Source of the DNA: Citrobacter amalonaticus Y19
GTDB taxonomy: Bacteria; Pseudomonadota; Gammaproteobacteria; Enterobacterales; Enterobacteriaceae
Direction: 5' to 3'
Assembly: GCF_000981805.1 (NCBI RefSeq)
Contig: NZ_CP011132.1
Location: 62,001 to 126,000 of the forward strand
DNA length: 64,000 bases
Shown: piece after piece, positions 26,934-33,995 of the stretch
Numbering within the stretch: position 1 is the stretch's first letter
Layout: every line of letters starts with the position of its first letter
Made by a program: the position numbers and the translations under genes
Notes under the pieces: generated by a model
The model's database searches: none
Told to the model about the DNA's origin: nothing
Seen by the model: the letters and a program-made list of their open reading frames with translations, nothing else

Positions 26934-27884
26934 ATGCCAGAAGTAATTGTAGATAAACCTACCCCCCATCTTTTATCGATGGATAAACCGCAACTTCGTA
27001 TGGTTGATCTTAATCTATTGACTGTATTTGATGCGGTCATGCAGGAGCAGAATATCACCCGCGCCGCGCATGCCCTCGGGATGTCGCAGCCAGCCGTAAG
27101 TAACGCCGTGGCGCGTCTTAAGGTCATGTTTAATGATGAGCTTTTTGTGCGTTACGGTCGTGGGATCCAACCGACTGCGCGTGCTTTTCAGCTTTTCGGT
27201 TCCGTCCGTCAGGCTCTGCAATTAGTACAGAATGAATTACCCGGTTCCGGCTTTGAACCCGGCAGCAGTGAACGCGTGTTTCATCTTTGCGTTTGCAGTC
27301 CGCTGGATAATATCCTGACCTCTTTAATTTATAATCGTGTTGAAAAAATCGCCCCTAATATTCACGTCGTATTTAAGTCATCTTTAAATAAGGACACTGA
27401 ACACCAATTACGTTATCAGGAAACTGAGTTCGTTATTAGTTATGAAGAGTTCCGTCGCCCAGAATTTACGAGTATTCCATTGTTTAATGATGAAATGGTG
27501 CTGGTCGCCAGTCGTAAACATCCTCGTATTAACGGGCCACTGCTGGAAAGTGACATCTATAATGAACAGCACGCTGTTGTTTCACTTGATCGTTTCGACT
27601 CGTTTAGCCAACCCTGGTACGACACGGTTGATGCACAAACGTGTGTGGCCTATCAGGGGATGGCGTTAATCAGTGTCCTTAATGTCGTTTCACAAACGCA
27701 TCTGGTGGCTATTGCACCGCGTTGGTTGGCTGAAGAGTTCACCACCTCTCTGGATCTACAAATATTACCGCTACCTTTAAAACTGAATAGCAGAACCTGT
27801 TATCTTTCATGGCATGAAGCTGCCGGTCGGGACAAAGGGCATCAATGGATGGAAGAGTTGTTAGCTTCTGTCTGCAAGCGTTAG
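26934..27884 (+). CDS. leuO: LysR-type global regulator LeuO
   Basis: LeuO is a LysR-family regulator that antagonises H-NS and controls many stress and virulence genes; its natural ligand is unknown. It has the N-terminal winged helix-turn-helix (LRMVDLNLLTVFDAVMQEQN, then TRAAHALGMSQPAVSNAVARL) and the LysR effector domain. From ATG at 26934 it has 316 residues, like the 314 usual for the family. An upstream in-frame GTG at 26913 follows a good AAGGGAG site and would add seven residues, so the start is uncertain. The region just after the start (VIVDKPTPHLLSMD) is unlike E. coli. Confidence 0.93.
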   Translation: MPEVIVDKPTPHLLSMDKPQLRMVDLNLLTVFDAVMQEQNITRAAHALGMSQPAVSNAVARLKVMFNDELFVRYGRGIQPTARAFQLFGSVRQALQLVQNELPGSGFEPGSSERVFHLCVCSPLDNILTSLIYNRVEKIAPNIHVVFKSSLNKDTEHQLRYQETEFVISYEEFRRPEFTSIPLFNDEMVLVASRKHPRINGPLLESDIYNEQHAVVSLDRFDSFSQPWYDTVDAQTCVAYQGMALISVLNVVSQTHLVAIAPRWLAEEFTTSLDLQILPLPLKLNSRTCYLSWHEAAGRDKGHQWMEELLASVCKR

Positions 27885-27894
27885 GCGCGAATGA

Positions 27895-27924
27895 GATAAA
27901 CCGGGTGCGAACATCCGGTTTATC
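27895..27924 (+). terminator. Hairpin terminator after leuO
   Basis: A perfect 10-bp stem (GATAAACCGG with CCGGTTTATC) and a 10-base loop lie just after the leuO stop. The downstream sequence CTGTCTCAGTTTTATT has only a modest T content, so efficiency is uncertain. Confidence 0.65.
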
Positions 27925-28202
27925 CTGTCTCAGTTTTATTCACTGGCATTTTGTCCTGAATTAGGATGAGCGTTCTTTTTTCTATCCGCGAAAAAATTGA
28001 TGATTCGCTGTATGTGCCCATTTCCAACCGATTAATTATCAATACCTGAGTGAAATTTAGTTTTATTCGCCGTTTCTCCGTCACTTTCCTCTCATTTATG
28101 CTTATTTCCCGGCGTCTTTGTCCCTTTCTCTGAATTGCCTGCATCCTGGGGAGCGGTTAAGGTGTTTTACACATCATTAATCGTCATTCAGTGAGGCAAG
28201 CC
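27925..28202 (+). promoter_or_regulatory. ilvIH upstream region (probable Lrp-controlled promoter)
   Basis: The roughly 280-base gap before ilvI is AT-rich with phased A and T tracts. In E. coli the same region binds several Lrp dimers and makes ilvIH a leucine-repressed Lrp target. The degenerate Lrp consensus prevents me from marking single sites. No credible gene lies here. GAGGCAAG at 28193 is the ribosome binding site for ilvI. Confidence 0.45.
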
Positions 28203-29927
28203 ATGGAGATGTTGTCTGGAGCCGAAATGGTCGTCCGATCGCTTATTGATCAGGGCGTTAAGCAGGTATTCGGTTATCCCGGGGGCGCAGTCCTCGATAT
28301 TTATGATGCGTTGCATACGGTGGGTGGTATCGATCACGTGCTCGTCCGCCATGAACAGGCGGCTGTGCATATGGCCGATGGCCTGGCGCGAGCAACGGGG
28401 GAAGTGGGTGTGGTACTGGTGACTTCGGGTCCTGGAGCCACCAATGCGATTACCGGAATCGCGACGGCATATATGGATTCTATTCCGTTAGTGATTCTTT
28501 CCGGCCAGGTCGCGACGTCGTTGATTGGCTATGACGCCTTTCAGGAGTGCGACATGGTGGGGATATCCCGCCCGGTCGTGAAACACAGTTTTCTGGTTAA
28601 GCAGACGGAAGACATTCCGCAGGTGTTGAAAAAAGCCTTCTGGCTGGCGGCGAGCGGCCGTCCCGGACCGGTAGTGGTGGATTTGCCGAAGGATATTCTC
28701 AATCCTGGCAAAAAACTGCCTTATTCCTGGCCCGAGTCGGTCAGCATGCGATCGTATAACCCGACCACTGCGGGCCATAAAGGGCAGATTAAGCGCGCCC
28801 TGCAAACGCTGGTTACGGCAAAAAAACCGGTTGTCTATGTTGGCGGTGGGGCCGTGACGGCAGGTTGTCATGAACAACTGCGCCAGACCATCGAAACGCT
28901 CAACCTGCCAGTGGTCTCTTCGCTGATGGGGCTGGGGGCATTTCCCGCGACGCACCGTCAGTCGCTCGGAATGCTGGGCATGCATGGCACTTACGAAGCC
29001 AACATGACGATGCATAACGCCGACGTGATTTTTGCCGTCGGGGTACGTTTCGACGATCGTACGACGAATAATCTGGCCAAGTATTGTCCGAATGCGACGG
29101 TGTTGCACATTGATATCGACCCGACTTCAATCTCCAAAACGGTGACGGCGGATATCCCTATTGTCGGTGATGCGCGTCAGGTGCTGGAACAGTTACTGGA
29201 GTTATTGCCGCAGGAATCTGCCCAACAACCGTTAGATGATATTCGTGACTGGTGGCAACAGATTGAACGCTGGCGCGCTCGTCAGTGCCTGAAATATGAC
29301 ACGCACAGTGAGAGTATCAAACCGCAGGCGGTCATTGAGGCTATCTGGCGTCTGACCAACGGTGATGCTTATGTGACCTCAGATGTGGGACAGCATCAGA
29401 TGTTTGCCGCTCTCTATTACCCCTTCGATAAACCACGCCGTTGGATCAACTCTGGCGGTCTCGGCACGATGGGCTTTGGCCTGCCTGCGGCCCTGGGGGT
29501 GAAAATGGCGCTGCCCGAAGAAACGGTGGTCTGCGTGACAGGTGACGGCAGTATTCAGATGAACATTCAGGAGTTGTCGACCGCGCTGCAGTATAAGCTG
29601 CCGGTGCTGGTGCTAAACCTGAACAACCGTTATCTGGGCATGGTGAAGCAATGGCAGGACATGATCTACTCGGGACGCCACTCTCAATCCTATATGCAGT
29701 CGCTGCCTGATTTTGTTCGCCTGGCGGAGGCCTACGGACACGTTGGCATTCAGATTTCTCGTCCTGATGAGCTGGAAAACCAATTGAGTGAAGCGCTGGC
29801 GCAAGTGAAGAACGGTCGTCTGGTGTTTGTCGATGTCACCGTTGATGGCAGCGAACACGTCTACCCGATGCAGATTCGCGGCGGCGGGATGGATGAAATG
29901 TGGTTAAGTAAAACGGAGAGGACCTGA
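28203..29927 (+). CDS. ilvI: Acetohydroxyacid synthase III large (catalytic) subunit
   Basis: IlvI condenses two pyruvates to acetolactate, or pyruvate with 2-oxobutyrate, using thiamine diphosphate, FAD and magnesium; it opens valine, leucine and isoleucine synthesis. The 574-residue protein has the catalytic Glu in VRHEQAAVHMADG, and the TPP motif starting GDGSIQMN. The frame is open four codons upstream, but ATG at 28203 gives the family start MEMLSGAEMVV and follows a GAGG ribosome binding site. Confidence 0.97.
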   Translation: MEMLSGAEMVVRSLIDQGVKQVFGYPGGAVLDIYDALHTVGGIDHVLVRHEQAAVHMADGLARATGEVGVVLVTSGPGATNAITGIATAYMDSIPLVILSGQVATSLIGYDAFQECDMVGISRPVVKHSFLVKQTEDIPQVLKKAFWLAASGRPGPVVVDLPKDILNPGKKLPYSWPESVSMRSYNPTTAGHKGQIKRALQTLVTAKKPVVYVGGGAVTAGCHEQLRQTIETLNLPVVSSLMGLGAFPATHRQSLGMLGMHGTYEANMTMHNADVIFAVGVRFDDRTTNNLAKYCPNATVLHIDIDPTSISKTVTADIPIVGDARQVLEQLLELLPQESAQQPLDDIRDWWQQIERWRARQCLKYDTHSESIKPQAVIEAIWRLTNGDAYVTSDVGQHQMFAALYYPFDKPRRWINSGGLGTMGFGLPAALGVKMALPEETVVCVTGDGSIQMNIQELSTALQYKLPVLVLNLNNRYLGMVKQWQDMIYSGRHSQSYMQSLPDFVRLAEAYGHVGIQISRPDELENQLSEALAQVKNGRLVFVDVTVDGSEHVYPMQIRGGGMDEMWLSKTERT

Positions 29928-29929
29928 TT

Positions 29930-30421
29930 ATGCGCCGGATATTATCAGTACTGCTGGAGAACGAATCCGGTGCGTTGTCGCGCGTGATCGGCCTTTTTGC
30001 GCAGCGCGGTTACAACATTGAGAGCCTGACCGTCGCGCCGACGGACGATCCCACGCTCTCTCGCATGACCATCCAGACGGTGGGCGACGAGAAAGTGCTG
30101 GAGCAAATTGAAAAGCAACTGCACAAACTGGTCGATGTGTTGCGGGTCAGTGAACTCGGGCACGGTGCGCACGTCGAGCGCGAAATCATGTTGGTGAAGA
30201 TTCAGGCCAGCGGCTATGGCCGGGAAGAGGTGAAACGCAACACGGAGATCTTTCGTGGGCAGATTATTGATGTCACGCCAAGTTTCTATACCGTTCAACT
30301 GGCAGGGACCAGCGATAAGCTGGATGCTTTTCTGGCGACGTTGCGTGACGTGGCGAAAATCGTTGAGGTCGCCCGTTCCGGTGTGGTGGGGTTATCCCGC
30401 GGCGACAAAATAATGCGCTAA
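29930..30421 (+). CDS. ilvH: Acetohydroxyacid synthase III small (regulatory) subunit
   Basis: IlvH activates IlvI and confers valine feedback inhibition through its N-terminal ACT domain (about 4-78, LSVLLENESGALSRVIGLFA). The C-terminal half (about 85-160) is the ALS_ss_C regulatory domain. The 163 residues equal the E. coli length. ATG at 29930 comes 2 bases after the ilvI stop, so the subunits are made together. Confidence 0.97.
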   Translation: MRRILSVLLENESGALSRVIGLFAQRGYNIESLTVAPTDDPTLSRMTIQTVGDEKVLEQIEKQLHKLVDVLRVSELGHGAHVEREIMLVKIQASGYGREEVKRNTEIFRGQIIDVTPSFYTVQLAGTSDKLDAFLATLRDVAKIVEVARSGVVGLSRGDKIMR

Positions 30422-30444
30422 TCATGCTCTTTTCGTTAATTCAC

Positions 30445-30475
30445 ATGCCCAACGTCTTCCGTTGGGCATTTTTTT
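30445..30475 (+). terminator. Rho-independent terminator of ilvIH
   Basis: The stem ATGCCCAAC/GTTGGGCAT (30445-30453 and 30461-30469) with a 7-base loop is followed by seven T, 24 bases after the ilvH stop. It separates ilvIH from cra and covers part of the place where E. coli has the small frame fruL. Confidence 0.85.
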
Positions 30476-30601
30476 GCGAAATCCGTGGTAACCCGGAATA
30501 AAAGCGGTTGCCGCAGTGACTATTCTGCGCTTAGATGTTACCGATTTTAACCCATGCCGTTACAATGGTTATGGTTTGTACATTTTACGCAAGGGGCAAT
30601 T

Positions 30602-31606
30602 GTGAAACTGGATGAAATCGCTCGGCTGGCTGGTGTATCGCGAACGACTGCAAGCTACGTAATTAACGGAAAAGCAAAGCAATACCGCGTGAGCGACAAG
30701 ACTGTCGAAAAAGTCATGGCGGTGGTGCGTGAGCATAATTACCACCCGAATGCTGTGGCTGCCGGGCTGCGTGCTGGACGCACACGTTCTATCGGTCTGG
30801 TGATCCCGGATCTGGAGAACACGAGCTATACCCGCATTGCAAATTATCTTGAGCGCCAGGCGCGCCAGCGTGGTTATCAACTGCTGATTGCCTGTTCAGA
30901 AGATCAGCCCGATAACGAAATGCGCTGCATTGAACATCTTTTACAGCGCCAGGTTGATGCGATCATTGTCTCTACGTCGTTGCCGCCGGAACATCCGTTC
31001 TATCAGCGTTGGGCTAATGACTCTTTCCCCATTGTGGCGCTGGATCGCGCATTAGATCGTGAGCATTTTACCAGTGTCGTGGGGGCCGATCAGGACGATG
31101 CCGAAATGCTGGCCGGAGAATTGCGTAAGTTTCCGGCTGACAGCGTGCTCTATCTGGGCGCGCTACCGGAGTTGTCCGTCAGCTTCCTGCGCGAGCAGGG
31201 CTTCCGTGCCGCCTGGAAAGACGATCCGCGTGAAGTGAATTTCCTGTATGCCAACAGCTATGAGCGCGAAGCGGCGGCACAGCTATTTGAAAAATGGCTG
31301 GAAACGCATCCGATGCCGCAGGCGCTGTTTACCACCTCATTTGCCCTGTTGCAGGGGGTGATGGATGTGACGCTGCGTCGCGACGGTAAACTGCCTTCCG
31401 ATTTGGCGATTGCGACCTTTGGCGACAACGAACTGTTGGATTTCCTCCAGTGCCCGGTCCTGGCAGTAGCGCAGCGCCATCGTGATGTTGCAGAGCGCGT
31501 ACTGGAAATCGTACTGGCGAGTCTGGATGAACCGCGTAAACCAAAACCGGGGTTAACGCGCATCAAGCGCAACCTCTATCGTCGGGGCGTATTGAGCCGC
31601 AGCTAG
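30602..31606 (+). CDS. cra: Catabolite repressor/activator Cra (FruR)
   Basis: Cra is a LacI-family regulator that controls the balance of glycolysis and gluconeogenesis and responds to fructose 1-phosphate. The 334-residue protein has the N-terminal helix-turn-helix with hinge (about 1-60, MKLDEIARLAGVSRTTASYV) and a periplasmic-binding-protein-like effector domain. The start is GTG at 30602, as in the family, preceded by AAGGGGCAATT; the open frame goes 16 codons farther up, without support. Residues are almost identical to E. coli Cra. Confidence 0.97.
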   Translation: MKLDEIARLAGVSRTTASYVINGKAKQYRVSDKTVEKVMAVVREHNYHPNAVAAGLRAGRTRSIGLVIPDLENTSYTRIANYLERQARQRGYQLLIACSEDQPDNEMRCIEHLLQRQVDAIIVSTSLPPEHPFYQRWANDSFPIVALDRALDREHFTSVVGADQDDAEMLAGELRKFPADSVLYLGALPELSVSFLREQGFRAAWKDDPREVNFLYANSYEREAAAQLFEKWLETHPMPQALFTTSFALLQGVMDVTLRRDGKLPSDLAIATFGDNELLDFLQCPVLAVAQRHRDVAERVLEIVLASLDEPRKPKPGLTRIKRNLYRRGVLSRS

Positions 31607-31623
31607 TCATTATCTGAATTGTT

Positions 31624-31648
31624 GCGCCAGAAATCCTCCTTCTGGCGC
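31624..31648 (+). terminator. Hairpin after cra (probable terminator)
   Basis: A 9-bp stem (GCGCCAGAA with TTCTGGCGC) and 7-base loop begins 18 bases after the cra stop. It is not followed by a T run (GGCAAATAAT), so it may stabilise the 3' end or terminate only weakly. Confidence 0.6.
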
Positions 31649-32134
31649 GGCAAATAATCCTCTTCCAACAATACCCACAACATAATCCAGATTTATTCCT
31701 TAGAATTATCTCAATTTTAGAAAAATAAACACTTTTTAAACGAAACGGCCCGACTGAAGGATATTGCGGGGTAATGCCGGTTTACTTTGTATTATTTTGT
31801 TACATGCCTGGTGCGAATTGCCGAATTAACAAACACTTCATGCCGCAACTGCGCGAAAGTCTCGGCAGGCTTGCCAGCTCAGGGTGAAGACCGCGAGAAA
31901 CAGGGGCTGTATTCACGATGCATTATGTCTTAAAATGCCGCTCGCGTCGCAAACTGACACTTTATATTCCCTCCTGAGAATAATTGTTCGTTTTAAAACG
32001 GTGATGAGTTTTTGGATTTTTTTCTTACAAATATTCATGACGTTAATTTGCTTCGTTCGTTGGACAGAATTTAATCAACGCTGATATTAGCCGTAAACAT
32101 TGGGTTTTTTACTCAGGTAAGCGTTGTGACTCGC
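31649..32134. other. Gene-poor AT-rich gap between cra and mraZ
   Basis: About 490 bases of AT-rich sequence with no convincing gene. One open frame (31884-32084, GTG start) has a hydrophobic stretch but no family resemblance that I recognise and no good ribosome binding site. The downstream end leads into the mra promoter. E. coli also has a gap of comparable size here. Confidence 0.5.
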
Positions 32135-32164
32135 TTGACAAGCTTTTCCTCCGCTCCGTAAACT
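32135..32164 (+). promoter_or_regulatory. Pmra promoter of the dcw (division and cell wall) cluster
   Basis: A perfect TTGACA -35 (32135-32140) and TAAACT -10 (32159-32164) with an 18-base spacer match the known E. coli mraZ promoter almost base for base. It drives the first half or more of the cluster up to the internal promoters upstream of ftsQ and ftsZ. Confidence 0.88.
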
Positions 32165-32171
32165 CCTTTGA

Positions 32172-32201
32172 GTGGGAATTTGTGGGGCAAAGTGGTAATG
32201 A
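32172..32201 (+). promoter_or_regulatory. MraZ operator: three direct repeats in the mraZ leader
   Basis: GTGGG, GTGGG and GTGGT occur at 32172, 32182 and 32192, spaced exactly 10 bases. MraZ is known to bind such TGGGN repeats in the leader and repress its own operon. The third repeat has T where the consensus has G, so binding at that unit may be weaker than in E. coli. Confidence 0.8.
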
Positions 32202-32215
32202 GGGGGGAGACTGGC

Positions 32216-32674
32216 ATGTTCCGGGGAGCAACGTTAGTCAATCTCGACAGTAAAGGGCGCTTATCTGTGCCTACCCGTTACCGGGATCAACTGATCGAGA
32301 GCGCTACCGGTCAAATGGTTTGTACCATTGACATTCATCACCCGTGCCTGCTGCTTTACCCCCTGCCTGAATGGGAAATTATCGAGCAAAAATTATCGCG
32401 TCTGTCGAGCATGAACCCGGTAGAGCGCCGCGTGCAGCGTTTACTGTTGGGGCATGCCAGCGAATGTCAGATGGACAGCGCCGGGCGATTGCTGGTTGCG
32501 CCTGTCCTTCGCCAACATGCCGGGCTGACAAAAGAAGTGATGCTGGTTGGACAGTTCAACAAGTTTGAACTGTGGGATGAAACGACCTGGTATCAACAGG
32601 TCAAGGAAGATATCGACGCTGAGCAGAGTGCGACCGGGACGTTGTCGGAGCGCCTGCAGGACTTGTCTCTATAA
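32216..32674 (+). CDS. mraZ: Transcriptional regulator MraZ
   Basis: MraZ is a DNA-binding protein with two AbrB-like SpoVT domains that forms ring-shaped oligomers and represses the dcw cluster. The 152-residue protein has the two DSKGRLSVPTRYR and DSAGRLLVAPVLR repeats. The start is ATG at 32216 (MFRGATLVNLDSKG) after GGGGGGAGACTGGC; the frame is open 16 codons farther up but that includes the operator. Its stop meets the start region of rsmH. Confidence 0.96.
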   Translation: MFRGATLVNLDSKGRLSVPTRYRDQLIESATGQMVCTIDIHHPCLLLYPLPEWEIIEQKLSRLSSMNPVERRVQRLLLGHASECQMDSAGRLLVAPVLRQHAGLTKEVMLVGQFNKFELWDETTWYQQVKEDIDAEQSATGTLSERLQDLSL

Positions 32675-32676
32675 TG

Positions 32677-33618
32677 ATGATGGAAAATTTTAAACACACC
32701 ACGGTGCTGCTGGACGAGGCCGTAAACGGCCTGAATATTCGCCCTGATGGCATCTACATCGATGGGACATTTGGTCGCGGTGGTCACTCGCGTCTCATTC
32801 TCTCGCAGCTTGGCGAAGAGGGACGTCTGCTGGCTATCGATCGCGATCCGCAGGCGATCGCCGTCGCCCAGACCATCAATGATCCCCGCTTCTCCATCAT
32901 TCATGGACCTTTCTCTGCGCTGGCTGATTATGTCGGCGAGCGCAAACTGACCGGCAAGATCGACGGGATTCTTCTCGATCTTGGCGTCTCGTCACCGCAG
33001 CTTGATGACGCTGAGCGCGGTTTCTCTTTCATGCGCGATGGCCCGTTGGATATGCGCATGGATCCCACACGCGGCCAGTCGGCTGCCGAGTGGCTGCAAA
33101 CCGCAGAAGAAGCCGATATCGCCTGGGTGCTGAAGACCTTTGGCGAAGAGCGTTTTGCGAAACGTATTGCTCGCGCCATCGTTGAGCGCAACCGTGAACA
33201 GCCCATGACCCGCACCAAAGAACTGGCGGAAGTGGTCGCGGCGGCAACGCCGGTGAAAGACAAATTCAAACATCCCGCGACCCGTACCTTCCAGGCGGTG
33301 CGCATCTGGGTGAACAGTGAACTGGAGGAGATAGAGCAGGCGCTAAAAAGCTCGCTCAGCGTGCTGGCCCCGGGTGGGCGGCTTTCTATCATCAGTTTCC
33401 ACTCGCTGGAAGACCGCATTGTGAAACGCTTTATGCGTGAACAAAGCCGCGGTCCGCAGGTTCCGGCCGGATTACCGATGACGGAAGAGCAGCTCAGAAA
33501 ACTGGGCGGCCGTGAGTTAAGAGCACTAGGCAAGTTGATGCCGGGTGAAGAAGAGGTTGCAGAGAATCCTCGTGCCCGTAGTTCAGTTCTGCGCATTGCA
33601 GAGAGGACGAACGCATGA
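32677..33618 (+). CDS. rsmH: 16S rRNA m4C1402 methyltransferase RsmH (MraW)
   Basis: RsmH N4-methylates C1402 of 16S rRNA in the ribosomal P site, fine-tuning decoding. The 313-residue protein has the S-adenosylmethionine-binding segment YIDGTFGRGGHSRLIL and the catalytic loop LDLGVSSPQLDD. Three ATG triplets occur in a row from 32674. I chose 32677 as giving MMENFKHTTVLLDE like the family; 32674 would overlap the mraZ stop by one base and is equally possible. Confidence 0.96.
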   Translation: MMENFKHTTVLLDEAVNGLNIRPDGIYIDGTFGRGGHSRLILSQLGEEGRLLAIDRDPQAIAVAQTINDPRFSIIHGPFSALADYVGERKLTGKIDGILLDLGVSSPQLDDAERGFSFMRDGPLDMRMDPTRGQSAAEWLQTAEEADIAWVLKTFGEERFAKRIARAIVERNREQPMTRTKELAEVVAAATPVKDKFKHPATRTFQAVRIWVNSELEEIEQALKSSLSVLAPGGRLSIISFHSLEDRIVKRFMREQSRGPQVPAGLPMTEEQLRKLGGRELRALGKLMPGEEEVAENPRARSSVLRIAERTNA

Positions 33619-33980
33619 TCGGCAGAGTGACAGAAGCCCTCAGCAAAGTTAAGGGATCGATTGGAAGCAACGAGCGCCATGCCTTGCCTGGCGTGATCGG
33701 TGACGATCTTTTGCGATTTGGGAAGCTGCCACTCTGCCTGTTCATTTGCATCATTGTGACGGCGGTGACGGTGGTCACGACCGCACACCACACACGATTA
33801 CTGACCGCGCAGCGTGAACAACTGGTTCTGGAGCGTGATGCGCTGGATATCGAATGGCGCAACCTGATTCTTGAGGAAAATGCGCTCGGCGATCATAGCC
33901 GGGTGGAACGGATCGCAACGGAGAAGCTGCAAATGCAGCATGTTGATCCCTCACAAGAAAATATCGTAGTGCAAAAATAA
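33615..33980 (+). CDS. ftsL: Cell division protein FtsL
   Basis: FtsL is a small bitopic membrane protein that, with FtsB and FtsQ, activates septal wall synthesis by FtsW-FtsI. The 121-residue protein has a basic cytoplasmic N-terminus, one transmembrane segment (about 38-57, LCLFICIIVTAVTVVTTAHH) and a leucine-zipper-like coiled coil after it. ATG at 33615 overlaps the rsmH stop as ATGA. Length and order are as in E. coli. Confidence 0.96.
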   Translation: MIGRVTEALSKVKGSIGSNERHALPGVIGDDLLRFGKLPLCLFICIIVTAVTVVTTAHHTRLLTAQREQLVLERDALDIEWRNLILEENALGDHSRVERIATEKLQMQHVDPSQENIVVQK

Positions 33981-33995
33981 GGAAAAACGCAACGC

